Source: Deltaproteobacteria bacterium
GTDB lineage: Bacteria > Myxococcota > UBA727 > VGSZ01
DNA: 64,000 bases
Assembly (NCBI GenBank): GCA_016177705.1
Contig: JACOUT010000002.1
Span: 620,245 to 684,244 of the forward strand
Direction of reading: 5' to 3'
A program made the position numbers and the translations under genes. Position 1 is the stretch's first letter. Each line of letters opens with the position of its first letter. The notes below the pieces were generated by a model, which worked only from the letters and a program-made list of their open reading frames with translations, ran no database searches and was not told the origin of the DNA. Shown one piece after another: positions 8,649-19,012 of the stretch.

Positions 8649-9482
8649 ATGCATCGCAAGCGATTCGGTCTGCTCGGCTCCCTTCTCGTCGTCGGCATGC
8701 TCGTCGTAGGCCCGGCCGCTTCGCTCGGCGGCTGCGCGGCCAGCGTCAACGGCAAGGTCGACGAGCAGGCGGTGGACGCGCTCATCTCGGCGCTGTTCGT
8801 GCAGGACCAGGCCGACTTCGGCACCGAGGACACGCTCTACAGCCTCAACGCCTCCGGAGTCAGCGTCATCGGCGCGTGCGAAGCACGGACCAAGGCGCTG
8901 CAGAACTACAACACGCTGCTCGAGACCAACTTCGAGGACGTCAAGGACGCCGAGGGCGATGTCGACAAGCTCGACGAAGCAAACGAGGCCTTCGCGCAAG
9001 GCCAGGTCGACTACGAGGTGAAGAACTTCCCCACCGACTACTGGTACGTCGCGGCGGGCATGCAGTCGCTCGATGACGGCAACTTCGACGGCGCCGAGCA
9101 GGACATCGACATCGAGGACACGGACGACAGCGGCCTCGACCCGACCGACGACAAGGACGTCGTCGCCAGCCTGATGATCTGCCGCGTCAACGACCACCCC
9201 AAGGTCGATGAGCCGGACGATCACCAGTTCGTGGTCGAGCGTGATCAGGACTGCTACCTGGCCAAGAAGGGTACGCTGTCCGTCACCAAGTACGACCAGG
9301 ACAAGACGCTGACCATCACCGCCGAGGTCGAGCTGACGCCGCTCGACAGCGACGGCGCGGTCAAGGACGTCGACGAGGACGCCGGCGAGGTGGTGGTCAA
9401 CATCAACTCCGCGCACTGCCCGACGCTCGAAGAAGAGATGCAGAACACCAAGGACATCATCGAGGACGCGCTCGACGGCTGA
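8649..9482 (+). CDS. Acidic lipoprotein of unknown function
   Basis: A 277-residue protein with a strong ribosome binding site (GGAGG, 5 nt before the ATG) and a lipoprotein signal ending SLGGC. The mature chain is very rich in Asp and Glu, with two Cys in separate loops (IGACEART, MICRVND) and another near the end (SAHCPTLEEE), possibly disulfides. I recognise no domain. It stands alone between the aldolase and hotdog genes. A surface or periplasmic location is likely from the lipobox; function is not assignable. TTGACA at 8599-8604 lies about 45 bp upstream but has no good -10 partner. Confidence 0.85.
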   Translation: MHRKRFGLLGSLLVVGMLVVGPAASLGGCAASVNGKVDEQAVDALISALFVQDQADFGTEDTLYSLNASGVSVIGACEARTKALQNYNTLLETNFEDVKDAEGDVDKLDEANEAFAQGQVDYEVKNFPTDYWYVAAGMQSLDDGNFDGAEQDIDIEDTDDSGLDPTDDKDVVASLMICRVNDHPKVDEPDDHQFVVERDQDCYLAKKGTLSVTKYDQDKTLTITAEVELTPLDSDGAVKDVDEDAGEVVVNINSAHCPTLEEEMQNTKDIIEDALDG

Positions 9483-9511
9483 TCGGGGCCGACAGCGCGC
9501 GCGACTTGGTG

Positions 9512-9517
9512 TAGACG
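9512..9517 (+). promoter_or_regulatory. TAGACG -10-like box, 7 nt before the hotdog gene
   Basis: TAGACG is followed by 7 nt and ATG 9525. It fits the leaderless pattern weakly because the last base is G rather than T. Confidence 0.35.
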
Positions 9518-9524
9518 GGGCGCC

Positions 9525-10001
9525 ATGGGACGCCCCGTCCAGACCGAGTACACCGCGGGCCGCAAGATCCTGACGGGCGTCGCCGACCCTTCGGGCCTGC
9601 GCCTGCTGTTCGAGCTCGACGGCAACCGCGTCTTCTGCCACGTCGACGCCAACGAGGATCTTTGCGGCCGCGCCAAGGTGGTGCCGGCCGGCGTCATTCA
9701 GGGCGTGGCTGACGATCTGGCACATGCCACCGTGGCCGCGCTCAAGAAGCGCGTCGGCGTGGTGCGCGAGTGCCGCATCCGCTTTCTCAAGCCGCTCTAC
9801 GCCGGTGAGAGCTTTCGCGCCGACGGCACCATCTTCCGCGACACCGGCGACCTCGTGGTGGTGCAGGCGCGCATGGTCAACCGCAAGGAGCAGCTCTGCG
9901 TCGAGGCCGAGGTCGAGGTCTTCGGCCTCACTGCCGAGCAGGTGCGCCGCATGACGCCGGACGGCATGGTGCCGGTCGAGCTGCGTAAGTACCTGCCGTG
10001 A
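9525..10001 (+). CDS. Hotdog-fold (PaaI-like) acyl-CoA thioesterase family protein
   Basis: A 158-residue protein of the length and pattern of single hotdog domains: a substrate-cap start (CHVDANEDLCGRAKVVPAGV), a long helix (IQGVADDLAHATVAALKK), then strands RECRIRFLKPLYAGESFRADG and VVVQARMVNRKEQLCVEAEVEVF. The strand phrase FLKPLYAGE closely resembles the hotdog core FLRPVRPGD-type motif. Members hydrolyse acyl-CoA or act as dehydratases; the substrate is not evident. Its TGA overlaps the GTG of the OPT transporter (GTGA), so the two are translationally coupled, although a functional link to peptide uptake is not obvious. Confidence 0.72.
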   Translation: MGRPVQTEYTAGRKILTGVADPSGLRLLFELDGNRVFCHVDANEDLCGRAKVVPAGVIQGVADDLAHATVAALKKRVGVVRECRIRFLKPLYAGESFRADGTIFRDTGDLVVVQARMVNRKEQLCVEAEVEVFGLTAEQVRRMTPDGMVPVELRKYLP

Positions 10002-12289
10002 GCGAGGCCGGCGAACACCAGCCCTTCGTGCCGCCGGACCAATCGCCGCGCGAGCTGACCGTGCGCGGCGTCCTCATCGGCGCGGTGCTCGGCATCATCT
10101 TCGCGGCCTCGTCGGTGTACCTCGGCCTCAAGGTCGGGTTGACCGTGTCGGCGTCGATCCCGGTCGCGGTCTTGTCGATCACGCTGTTTCGCTGGGCGCA
10201 GAAGGCGCTGCGCCTCGCGCCCGCCAGCATCCTCGAGAACAACATCGTGCAAACCACGGGCAGCGCGGGCGAGTCGATCGCTGCCGGCGTCGCCTTCACG
10301 TTGCCGTCGCTGTTGCTGATGGGCTTCGAGCTGGAGCTGTCGCGCACCTTGTTGGTGGCGCTGTTCGGCGGGCTCATCGGCGTGCTGATGATGATCCCGC
10401 TGCGCCACGGCCTGATCGTCAAGGACCACGGCAAGCTCGCCTATCCCGAGGGCACCGCGTGCGCCGACGTGCTCATCGTGGGCGAACAGGGAGGCACCAA
10501 CGCGAAGACGGTGTTCATCGGCTTCTTCGTCGGCGTGGGCTACGCGGCGCTCAACCTGATCACCAAGCTGTGGAAGGACGTCTCCGAGGTCGCGGTCGAC
10601 TTCGGCGGCCGGCTCAAGGGCGCCTTGCTCGCCTTCGAGGTGAGCCCACCCATGCTCGGCGTCGGCTACATCATCGGCCCGCGCGTCTCGGCCAACATGA
10701 TGGCCGGCGGCATGTTGTCGTTCCTGGTGCTGGTGCCGCTGGTGCACATCTTCGGCGACAGCATGCCGACGCCCATGTACCCCGAGGGCAGCAAGCGCAT
10801 CGCCGAGATGAGCGCCTACGCCATCAGGAACGCGTACATCCTTTACGTCGGTGCCGGCGCGGTCGCGACCGGCGGCTTCATCGCGCTGGCGCGCGCCATC
10901 CCCACCATCGTCGGCGCCTTCCGCGGCGGGCTCGCCAACCTGCGCGCTGGACAAGGGCAGTCGGCGCAGCGACGCACCGAGCGCGATCTGCCCATGTCCG
11001 TCGTCGGCGGCGGCGCGCTCGCGTTGGTGCTCGCCATTTGGCTCGCGCCCGTGCTCGGCATCAACCTGGTGAGCGCGGCGCTGATCCTCTTGTTCGGCTT
11101 CTTCTTCGTCACGGTCAGCTCGCGCATCACCGGCGAGATCGGCAGCTCGTCGAACCCCATCTCGGGCATGACGGTGGCGACGCTGCTCATCACCTGCGGC
11201 CTGTTCGTCGCCGTGAGCTGGACCGGCGTCGGCTACAAGGCGATGGCGCTCACCACCGCCGCGCTCGTGTGCGTGTCGGCGTCGGTGGCGGGCGCCACCT
11301 CGCAGGATCTGAAGACCGGCTTCCTGGTCGGCGGCACGCCGCGCGCGCAGCAGATCGCCATCTCGGCCGGCGTCATCACGAGCGCCGTGGTCATCGGCTT
11401 CGTGCTCATCCAGCTCAACCAGGGCGCGACCACCCACAAGGCCGTGGCGGTGCCGCAGTACACGGCGGCCACCATCGAGCAGGTTCCGGAGCAGGGGCCC
11501 GACGGCAAGAGCTACCGCGTCCATTACGTTCGCGAGGACGTGGTGCTGCCGGACGCCGTGGTGGCGCGCGGCAAGTACCTGGTCGACGACGCCGGCCAGC
11601 TCGCCTTCCTGGTCGATCCCGGCGTGTGCGGCACCCAGCCCTTTCGTTGGGAGCGGGCCGAGGCCGTCGCCAAAGTGACCGTGCCGCCAAACGCGCCGAG
11701 CGAGCTCGGCCCCGATCGCGTGGGCTATCGCCTGGTCGAGGACGGGGGCGCGCGCCTGCTGGTCGACGCCGAAGGAAACGCCGTGTGGCGCGCCCGCAGC
11801 GTCGTCAAGTTCGACGCGCCCAAGGCGCAACTGTTCCGCCTGATCATCGACGGCACGCTCGGCGGCAAGCTGCCGTGGGGCTTGGTGCTGGTGGGCGTCT
11901 TGCTGGCGGTGATGATGGAGATGGTCGGTGTGGCCTCGCTGCCGTTCGCGGTCGGGCTCTATCTCCCCGTCTCGACGTCGGCCGGCATCTTCATCGGCGG
12001 CGTGGTGCGTCTGCTGGTCGATCGGCAGCGCAAGAAGACGCAGGGCACCACCAGCGGCGGCGATGACTTCTCCCCCGGCATGCTGATGGCCTCGGGCCTG
12101 ATCGCCGGCGGCGCCATCACCGGTGTCTTGCAGTCGATCATCGAGACCTTGCCCACGGCCAAGAAGGCGCTCGATCTGTCGGATGCCTTCCCGCTCGCCG
12201 GCATCGACACCTGGTGGCCGCTCGTGCCCTTCCTCGCCATGGCGGCGGCGCTCTACTTCGTGGGTGTGCGCCGGGAATCGCCTCGCTGA
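9998..12289 (+). CDS. OPT-family oligopeptide transporter (first of two)
   Basis: A 763-residue integral membrane protein of the OPT superfamily, which imports peptides or metal chelates with protons. Family stretches include GVLIGAVLGIIFAASSVYLGLKVG, YPEGTACADVL and GVGYIIGPRVSANMMAGG near the middle. A soluble segment of about 150 residues (about 480-630, with VDDAGQLAFLVDPGV and FDAPKAQLF) is inserted before the last membrane segments; I recall similar inserts in other bacterial OPT proteins, so it is probably not a fusion. Start is GTG, overlapping the previous stop. Together with the POT/OPT pair at 20.9-24.4 kb this suggests heavy peptide uptake, fitting a proteolytic or predatory life. 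Confidence 0.92.
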   Translation: MSEAGEHQPFVPPDQSPRELTVRGVLIGAVLGIIFAASSVYLGLKVGLTVSASIPVAVLSITLFRWAQKALRLAPASILENNIVQTTGSAGESIAAGVAFTLPSLLLMGFELELSRTLLVALFGGLIGVLMMIPLRHGLIVKDHGKLAYPEGTACADVLIVGEQGGTNAKTVFIGFFVGVGYAALNLITKLWKDVSEVAVDFGGRLKGALLAFEVSPPMLGVGYIIGPRVSANMMAGGMLSFLVLVPLVHIFGDSMPTPMYPEGSKRIAEMSAYAIRNAYILYVGAGAVATGGFIALARAIPTIVGAFRGGLANLRAGQGQSAQRRTERDLPMSVVGGGALALVLAIWLAPVLGINLVSAALILLFGFFFVTVSSRITGEIGSSSNPISGMTVATLLITCGLFVAVSWTGVGYKAMALTTAALVCVSASVAGATSQDLKTGFLVGGTPRAQQIAISAGVITSAVVIGFVLIQLNQGATTHKAVAVPQYTAATIEQVPEQGPDGKSYRVHYVREDVVLPDAVVARGKYLVDDAGQLAFLVDPGVCGTQPFRWERAEAVAKVTVPPNAPSELGPDRVGYRLVEDGGARLLVDAEGNAVWRARSVVKFDAPKAQLFRLIIDGTLGGKLPWGLVLVGVLLAVMMEMVGVASLPFAVGLYLPVSTSAGIFIGGVVRLLVDRQRKKTQGTTSGGDDFSPGMLMASGLIAGGAITGVLQSIIETLPTAKKALDLSDAFPLAGIDTWWPLVPFLAMAAALYFVGVRRESPR

Positions 12290-12300
12290 CGCCCGGCTGC

Positions 12301-12306
12301 TACTAG
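12301..12306 (+). promoter_or_regulatory. TACTAG box with overlapping GAGGAG ribosome binding site before the kinase
   Basis: TACTAG lies 6 nt before ATG 12313, but GAGGAG (about 12306-12311) also provides a normal ribosome binding site. Both a leaderless promoter and read-through from the OPT gene, 23 bp upstream, remain possible. Confidence 0.3.
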
Positions 12307-12312
12307 AGGAGC

Positions 12313-13644
<1,332 letters not shown>

Positions 13645-13668
13645 CGACCGTGCCGGTGCGGCGCGCGC

Positions 13669-13674
13669 TATAAC
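13669..13674 (+). promoter_or_regulatory. TATAAC -10-like box, 6 nt before the Cys-rich repeat gene
   Basis: TATAAC within GCGCTATAACGCGC lies 6 nt before GTG 13681. No ribosome binding site is present. A leaderless promoter is the simplest reading. Confidence 0.5.
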
Positions 13675-13680
13675 GCGCAC

Positions 13681-15036
13681 GTGCTGGAAGCGCTCGCCGC
13701 TGTGTTCGGGTTGGTCGCCGCTGCCGGCGCGCCACCGGCGCGGCCAGGAGACGGGCCGCCCGACCTCGTCGCCAAGGCCTACGCCGCCGCCGAGGAGGCG
13801 CGCTACTGCGACGCCGTACCGCTGTTCCTGGCGCTCCACGGGCGCGCGCCCCAGGCCAAGCACCTCTACCGCGCCGCCGAGGTGGCGTACGCGGCGCGCG
13901 ACCATAGGATGGCGCTCGACCTGTATCGCTCGGTGCTGGCGGCCTACCCCACCTTCGAGAAGGCGCGCTCCGTCGCCGACAAGGTGAAGCAACTAGAGCA
14001 ACTCACCGGCAAGGGAGAGCTCGGCGAGGTCTGCCCGGAGCCGGCGCGCGAGTGCGGCGATTGGGTGGTGGTGCCGGGCGAGCAGTGCGACGACGGCAAC
14101 CTGGCGGACGGCGACGCCTGCGACGGCAACTGTACCTTGTCCTCGTGCGGCAACGGCGTGCGCGCCGGCGCCGAGGCGTGCGACGACGGCAACCTGCAGG
14201 ACGGCGACGGCTGCGACGCCAACTGCACGCCGTCGTCGTGCGGCAACGGCATCGTCGCGCCGCCCGAGCAGTGCGACGACGGCAACCAGGTCGACGGCGA
14301 CGGCTGCGACCGCGGCTGCGTGTACTCGGGCTGCGGCAACGGCGTGCTCGGCGCCGACGAGGAGTGCGACGACGGCAACGCGAAGAACGGCGACGGCTGC
14401 GATCGCAACTGCACGCGCTCGCGCTGCGGCAACGGCGCATTGCAGAGCGGTGAGGAGTGCGATGACGGCGACAGCGAGGACGGCGACGGCTGCGACGCCG
14501 GCTGCCGCTCTACGCGCTGCGGCAACGGCGTCGTCACCGCGGGCGAGCGCTGCGACGACGGCAACCTGACGGACGGCGACGGCTGTGACAGCAACTGCAC
14601 GCCCACCGGCTGTGGCAACGGCATCGTCACCGAGGGCGAGCGCTGCGAGGACGGCGCTGCCGACGAGGGCATGGTGTTGCTCGGCGGTGGCCTGACCTTT
14701 GCGGGCGCCGCGCTGACCGCGTCGAGCCTGGTGCTGGCCGGCTTCGGTGCCGTGCCCGCCCTCGACCACACCGCCGCCGCCGCCGCCATCGAGGAGGCCG
14801 AGGGCCGCGCCGATCAGGATCTCGATGGGGCGCTCGAGGACGCGCGCACCGCGCAGACGATGGCGGCCGAAGCAAACCGGCGCTGGCTGAGCTACGGCGC
14901 GCCGCTCATGGTTACGGCGGCGGCGAGCTTGCTGGTGGGGGTGGCCCTTGGCACCACTGGCATCTGGCTGTGGACTGAGCACGCCCCGCCCCCAATGACG
15001 CCCGGTGATCCGAAGGACGAGGAGCGCATCCCATGA
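13681..15036 (+). CDS. Cysteine-rich repeat (DUF4215/Myxococcus type) protein with C-terminal membrane segments
   Basis: A 451-residue protein starting at GTG. An N-terminal hydrophobic stretch is followed by a TPR-like helical section (about 25-110). Then come six full tandem repeats of about 31 residues, each CGNG-x-E-x-CDDGN-x-DGDGCD-x-NC, and a shortened seventh ending in CEDG (about 120-325). The C-terminus has two hydrophobic segments (GMVLLGGGLTFAGAALTA and PLMVTAAASLLVGVALG). Such repeats occur in surface proteins of Myxococcota and are thought to be disulfide-stabilised. Oddly, the TPR and Cys-rich parts should face the same compartment. Its stop overlaps the next start (ATGA), coupling it to a small Cys-containing lipoprotein. 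Confidence 0.85.
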   Translation: MLEALAAVFGLVAAAGAPPARPGDGPPDLVAKAYAAAEEARYCDAVPLFLALHGRAPQAKHLYRAAEVAYAARDHRMALDLYRSVLAAYPTFEKARSVADKVKQLEQLTGKGELGEVCPEPARECGDWVVVPGEQCDDGNLADGDACDGNCTLSSCGNGVRAGAEACDDGNLQDGDGCDANCTPSSCGNGIVAPPEQCDDGNQVDGDGCDRGCVYSGCGNGVLGADEECDDGNAKNGDGCDRNCTRSRCGNGALQSGEECDDGDSEDGDGCDAGCRSTRCGNGVVTAGERCDDGNLTDGDGCDSNCTPTGCGNGIVTEGERCEDGAADEGMVLLGGGLTFAGAALTASSLVLAGFGAVPALDHTAAAAAIEEAEGRADQDLDGALEDARTAQTMAAEANRRWLSYGAPLMVTAAASLLVGVALGTTGIWLWTEHAPPPMTPGDPKDEERIP

Positions 15037-15230
15037 GGCGGCGGCGGCACGTGCTCCTCGGCTTGGTGCTGCCGCTCGGATTGGCGGCTGCCTGCGAGCT
15101 GCCGACGCCGCCCTTTGGGCGCGTGTGCGACGCCGAAAACCCCTGTCCTGACGGCTACCTGTGCGATGAGCAGGCGTGTATCCCGCGGGAGCTGGTGGCC
15201 GACGCTGGCCCGCTCGACGCCGGGCCTTGA
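15033..15230 (+). CDS. Small cysteine-rich lipoprotein
   Basis: A 65-residue protein with basic N-terminus MRRRRH, a hydrophobic signal and lipobox LAAAC. The short mature part has four further Cys (FGRVCDAENPCPDGYLCDEQACIPRE), a pattern seen at the start of many myxobacterial lipoproteins ('CxxxxPCPxGYxC'). It overlaps the previous stop by ATGA. It may be complete, or the surviving head of a longer protein, because similar modules usually precede a larger domain. Function unknown. Confidence 0.7.
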   Translation: MRRRRHVLLGLVLPLGLAAACELPTPPFGRVCDAENPCPDGYLCDEQACIPRELVADAGPLDAGP

Positions 15231-15331
15231 CCCCGGCCCCCTGCCCGCTCCACCCCACGCCAAAAGCCCGCCAGGTCGGCTAGAGATAACCAGGCCACGG
15301 ATCGAGCGAAAACCAGCGAGAGAACCAGGCG

Positions 15332-17935
15332 ATGCCGACCATCAACGACCCGCCCAAACGGCCGTCCCACGCCACCCAAGGCGTCACTCAGCGCGGGCGC
15401 CAGGTGGCGGACAAGACCGCGGTCGCCGTCAACGAGCCGGGCAAGACCGTCGAGGCCGGTAAGGCCGCCGCCGGCGCCGACTTCGGCGGCGTGGTCTCCG
15501 TCGCGGCGCTCAGCGAGCTCGACGCGCTGTGGAGCGCCAAGCAGCTCGACAAGGTGGCGCTGCGCATGGGCCAGATGGTCGCGCCGCTCGTCGGCGTCGA
15601 CTTCACCGGCCTCGATCCGGCGGCGCTCGACCAGCTCGCCGGGCGCCTGTTCGTGCTCGAGCAGCGGCTGACCACGCTCATCAACCGCATGTCGATGGTC
15701 GAGGGGCCGGAGAAGCTGACGGTCGCGCTCAAGGCGCAGCGCGAGCTTGCCGGCGTGCAAACCGCGGTGTTCCGCGAGGCTGTGCGCTTACAGGACAGCT
15801 CGACCAAGACGCCGGTCGGGCAGTGGGTGGTCTTCAAGGACACCGAGAAGAAGCCGGGCTTCCATACCCCCGAGGCGCACGAGGCCTACTACCTCGAGAA
15901 GCTGCGCAAGTTCATCGGCGAGGGCGGCGACCCCGAGCAGGTCAAGGTCATCGACGCCAAGTTCCTCGCGTCGGTGAAGGACGGCCAGCTCTGCGAGTAC
16001 GTGGTCGACGGCGTCGACGTGGCGCGCGCGGCCGAGGTGCACCCGGGCAAGCCGTCGCCCGGTCACACCGTGCTCGCGAAGGGTGGCGAGGCGCTCACGG
16101 CCGGCACGTTCATCGTCAACAAGGACGCGCGCGGTGCCATTACCCAGGTCGTGATCGGCACCTTCAGCGGTCACTTCAGGAGCGGCATCGAGGCGCAGCA
16201 CCACCTGGTGCGCCACCTGGTCGCCGCCGGCGTGCGCCCCGAGTGCATCGTGCAGCGCGAGGGCCAGGCGGGTAACCCGCGCACGCAGGAAATCCTGGCG
16301 CGCATCCTTGGCACCGAGGGGGCCGCCGCGCAGCGCGCCGAGCAGGCGATGATCACGGAGGCCTACCGCTGGGATCCGTTCGCCGCGCCATCGCCGCCCC
16401 CCGAGAAGAAGCCGGGCGAGGGCACCGCGCCCAAAGTCGTGGGGCCGCGCGCGCAGACGCTGCCGAAGCACGCGCTCGCCGACGCGCTGCGCGCGATGCA
16501 GAGCTGTGTCAGTGAGGCGCTGCGTGACGGCGTCATCCTGAGCACCCAGGTGGGCGCCAACGGCCTGTCCGAGGTGACGAGTATCGTCAACGCTGTCGAC
16601 GAGACGCTGCGCATCGCCGACCAGACCGGCAACACCGTGGTGTTCGTGCAAACCAAGGCGCTGTTGCGTCACCTCGCCGGCCTGCCGGCGACCAACATCG
16701 ACGACGCCGGCCGCGCCGAGCTCGCGAAGCTGCTCGCGCGCTTCGATGCGCGGCCCGTTGGTCTGCAGGCCTTCGATCCAGCCGACGTCATCTCGCAGCC
16801 GCCCGCCAAGGACCGCCGCACGCGCATCGTCGCCACCATCAACCCGCGCGCCACCGAGGCGCAGCTCAAGAAGATGATCGTCGCGGGCATGGACGTGGCG
16901 CGCTTCAACACCGCGCACGGCACGGTCGACGAGCAGGTGGCGCTGATGAAGCGCATCCGTGCGGCGGCCGCCAGCCTGGGCCGGCCGGTCAGCATCCAGA
17001 TCGACCTCGAGGGGCCAAAGATCCGGCTCGGCAAGTTCGCCAACCCGCAGAACCTCGAGTTCAACGACATCTGGCTCAAGGAAGGCGCCAAGGTCAAGCT
17101 CACCACCAAGGCCGTGCTTGGCAGCGCCGAGCTGTTGCCGGTCGACTACCCGACCCTGTGCGACGACGTGAAGCCGGGCGATCCGATCTTCCTGAACGAC
17201 GGCACCGTCGAGCTGACCGTGACGTCGGTCGACAAGGCCAAGGGCACGGTGGAAGCCGAGGTCGCGCTCGGCGGCAAGGTTTGGGACCGGAAGGGCATCA
17301 ACCTGCCGAGCTCGCAGCTCTCGGTGCGCACCATCACCGACGAGGATCTGGCCAACCTGGGCGCCTTGTTGCCGCACGTCGACCTGGTGGCGTCGTCGTT
17401 CGTGCGCGGCCCCGAGGACATCCTGTTCCTGCGCGAGCGCATGCGACAGCTCGGCCGCGTCGTGCCCATCATCGCCAAGATCGAGCGGCCCGAGGGTCTG
17501 CAGCACCTCGAGCAGATCACGCTGGTGGCCGACGCGCTGATGGTGGCGCGCGGCGATCTCGGCGTCGAGATCGGCTACGAGAACGTGCCGGCGGCGGAGC
17601 GACGCATCAACGCCATGGGCAAGCTGCACGGCAAGCCGACCATCGTCGCCACCGAGGTGTTGATGTCGATGGTCAAGGATCCGTCGCGACCGAGCCGCGG
17701 CGACGTCGAGGGCCTGTATGCCGCCGTCTACGACCGCGGCGCCGACGCGGTCATGCTCGGCAAGGAGACGAGCTTCCCCGATCACCCGGGCGAGGTGATC
17801 GCAGCGGCCAACCGCGTCATCGAGAAGGCCGAGAGCGAGCGGCGCCAAGACCCGTGGCGGAGCGGGCTGCCCGAGGTGGGCGTCGGCACCGGGCCCACCA
17901 CCGTGGCCGCGCTGCGCATCGGCGTGCGTAGCTGA
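15332..17935 (+). CDS. Pyruvate kinase-like domain fused to a long unknown N-terminal region
   Basis: An 867-residue protein. Residues about 494-860 form a pyruvate kinase barrel: RTRIVATINP, ARFNTAHGT, IDLEGPKIRLGK, substrate-Lys strand IIAKIERPEG, and metal-ligand segment VARGDLGVEI. Deviations are visible: NFSHG is NTAHG, the usual LSGETA is LGKETS, and the C-terminal regulatory domain is absent. The first ~490 residues are not pyruvate kinase: a disordered, charged start, a helical section, then a region with TFSGHFRSGIEAQ (about 278) that resembles ISGHASGGLSERV in the next gene. It lies upstream of CYTH and Ppx/GppA genes. Pyruvate kinase fold is secure; whether it makes pyruvate and ATP, or does something else, is open. 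Confidence 0.82.
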   Translation: MPTINDPPKRPSHATQGVTQRGRQVADKTAVAVNEPGKTVEAGKAAAGADFGGVVSVAALSELDALWSAKQLDKVALRMGQMVAPLVGVDFTGLDPAALDQLAGRLFVLEQRLTTLINRMSMVEGPEKLTVALKAQRELAGVQTAVFREAVRLQDSSTKTPVGQWVVFKDTEKKPGFHTPEAHEAYYLEKLRKFIGEGGDPEQVKVIDAKFLASVKDGQLCEYVVDGVDVARAAEVHPGKPSPGHTVLAKGGEALTAGTFIVNKDARGAITQVVIGTFSGHFRSGIEAQHHLVRHLVAAGVRPECIVQREGQAGNPRTQEILARILGTEGAAAQRAEQAMITEAYRWDPFAAPSPPPEKKPGEGTAPKVVGPRAQTLPKHALADALRAMQSCVSEALRDGVILSTQVGANGLSEVTSIVNAVDETLRIADQTGNTVVFVQTKALLRHLAGLPATNIDDAGRAELAKLLARFDARPVGLQAFDPADVISQPPAKDRRTRIVATINPRATEAQLKKMIVAGMDVARFNTAHGTVDEQVALMKRIRAAAASLGRPVSIQIDLEGPKIRLGKFANPQNLEFNDIWLKEGAKVKLTTKAVLGSAELLPVDYPTLCDDVKPGDPIFLNDGTVELTVTSVDKAKGTVEAEVALGGKVWDRKGINLPSSQLSVRTITDEDLANLGALLPHVDLVASSFVRGPEDILFLRERMRQLGRVVPIIAKIERPEGLQHLEQITLVADALMVARGDLGVEIGYENVPAAERRINAMGKLHGKPTIVATEVLMSMVKDPSRPSRGDVEGLYAAVYDRGADAVMLGKETSFPDHPGEVIAAANRVIEKAESERRQDPWRSGLPEVGVGTGPTTVAALRIGVRS

Positions 17936-18002
17936 CCCGCGAGCGCGCCACACCCGTCGACGTCCAACGCTTTCGTCCCGAGCCGGAGGAGTGAATCGCA
18001 CG

Positions 18003-18947
18003 ATGCTCACCAGGGTCAGAGGCGGCAACGTAGAGCGCCTGCGGGCGGCCGGTGGCTTCACCGAGCACCCCGAGGTGCAGCGTGCGCTCGCCTACCTGGA
18101 GCGCCGCGCCGGCAAGGGCGGCGCGTCGTCGATGCTGTTCCTGCCGGCGCGCGGCACGGCGTTTCAAGCGTGGGCCTTCGCGTACGACACCGGCCTCGCC
18201 AAGGAGATGAACATCACGCGCGCCACCGGCGACGTGCTTCGGGGCACCTTGGTCATCAACATCTCCGGTCACGCGAGCGGGGGCCTGAGCGAGCGCGTGC
18301 TCGGTTGGGTGGAGCGCGAGCTGACGCGTCAGGGCGTGCGCATCGGCGACGACGCCAAGCGCTTCCTCGCGCTGCGCTCTGCGTGTGACGAGGCGGTGCG
18401 CGCACACCAGGCCCAGGGAGGGCACGGCGGAGCGCTCGAGGTGCGCTTCGAGGGCAAGACCATCGCGCTGCCGAGGCAGCTCGTCGACCAGATGCGCCGC
18501 GCCAGCATCGAGAGCGGCGACGCCGCGCTGTTCGAGCTGGCAGAGCTCGGCAACGACGCCCTGCGCAAGGTCTACGGCTCCGAGAACACCTACCACGTGC
18601 GTGTGCGCACCCCCGACGGCAAGGTCACCGACCTCGACGAGGTGCCGCGCAACCAGCCGAGCAAGGTGGAGTACGCCACGCGCATGCCGGTCGAGCTGCC
18701 GCTCCTGCCGGGCGAGACCGTCATCGAGGCCTGGCCGACCAACTCGGCCGGCGTGGCGGGGTACGTCGAGGCGCGGCGCTATCGCATCCACTTCGGCAAG
18801 GATCTGTTCGACGCGAACAAGGCCGACGCAGCCGCGCTCGGTTACCAGGCCGCGCACACCGAGATACGGTGGGGCACCACGCACGAGCACGACGACCTGG
18901 AGCGAAACGGCGTCAACCCGTCGCCGCGCCCCTATCAGGACTTCTGA
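18003..18947 (+). CDS. Orphan protein sharing an SGH motif with the pyruvate kinase fusion
   Basis: A 314-residue soluble protein I cannot assign. Residues about 40-115 contain SSMLFLPARGTAFQAW and GTLVINISGHASGGLSERV; the segment SGHxxxG[IL] followed by a helix ending L-x3-GV is also present at about residue 279 of the upstream gene product, in the same order with the preceding G-T-[FL]-[IV]-x-N strand. The C-terminal half has a beta-rich stretch (YHVRVRTPDGKVTDLDEVP). No signal peptide is seen. Start is either GTG 17991 or ATG 18003; GGAGGA precedes both and does not decide. It sits between the kinase fusion and the CYTH gene, on the same strand, with short gaps. Confidence 0.75.
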   Translation: MLTRVRGGNVERLRAAGGFTEHPEVQRALAYLERRAGKGGASSMLFLPARGTAFQAWAFAYDTGLAKEMNITRATGDVLRGTLVINISGHASGGLSERVLGWVERELTRQGVRIGDDAKRFLALRSACDEAVRAHQAQGGHGGALEVRFEGKTIALPRQLVDQMRRASIESGDAALFELAELGNDALRKVYGSENTYHVRVRTPDGKVTDLDEVPRNQPSKVEYATRMPVELPLLPGETVIEAWPTNSAGVAGYVEARRYRIHFGKDLFDANKADAAALGYQAAHTEIRWGTTHEHDDLERNGVNPSPRPYQDF

Positions 18948-18952
18948 GCCCC

Positions 18953-19012
18953 ATGACCGAGCAGCACGACTGGACCGTATGACCGAGCAGTATGACTGAA
19001 CTGTATGAGTGA
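18953..19012 (+). promoter_or_regulatory. Reiterated translation start: three overlapping mini-ORFs before the CYTH gene
   Basis: Four ATGs occur in a row in near-identical context: 18953, 18979, 18992 and 19005. The last three repeat at 13-bp spacing (TATGACCGAGCAG, TATGACTGAACTG, TATGAGTGAAAAC). The first three open frames of 9, 6 and 6 residues (MTEQHDWTV, MTEQYD, MTELYE), each ending in a TGA that overlaps the next ATG or lies just beyond it; the fourth is the CYTH start. Because 13 is not a multiple of three, each copy is in another frame. It is either a slippage scar or a translational-coupling leader. Confidence 0.6.

Noticed and set aside
7200..9725. 841-codon minus-strand frame
   Set aside because: It overlaps threonine aldolase and the lipoprotein, both with strong family or signal evidence.
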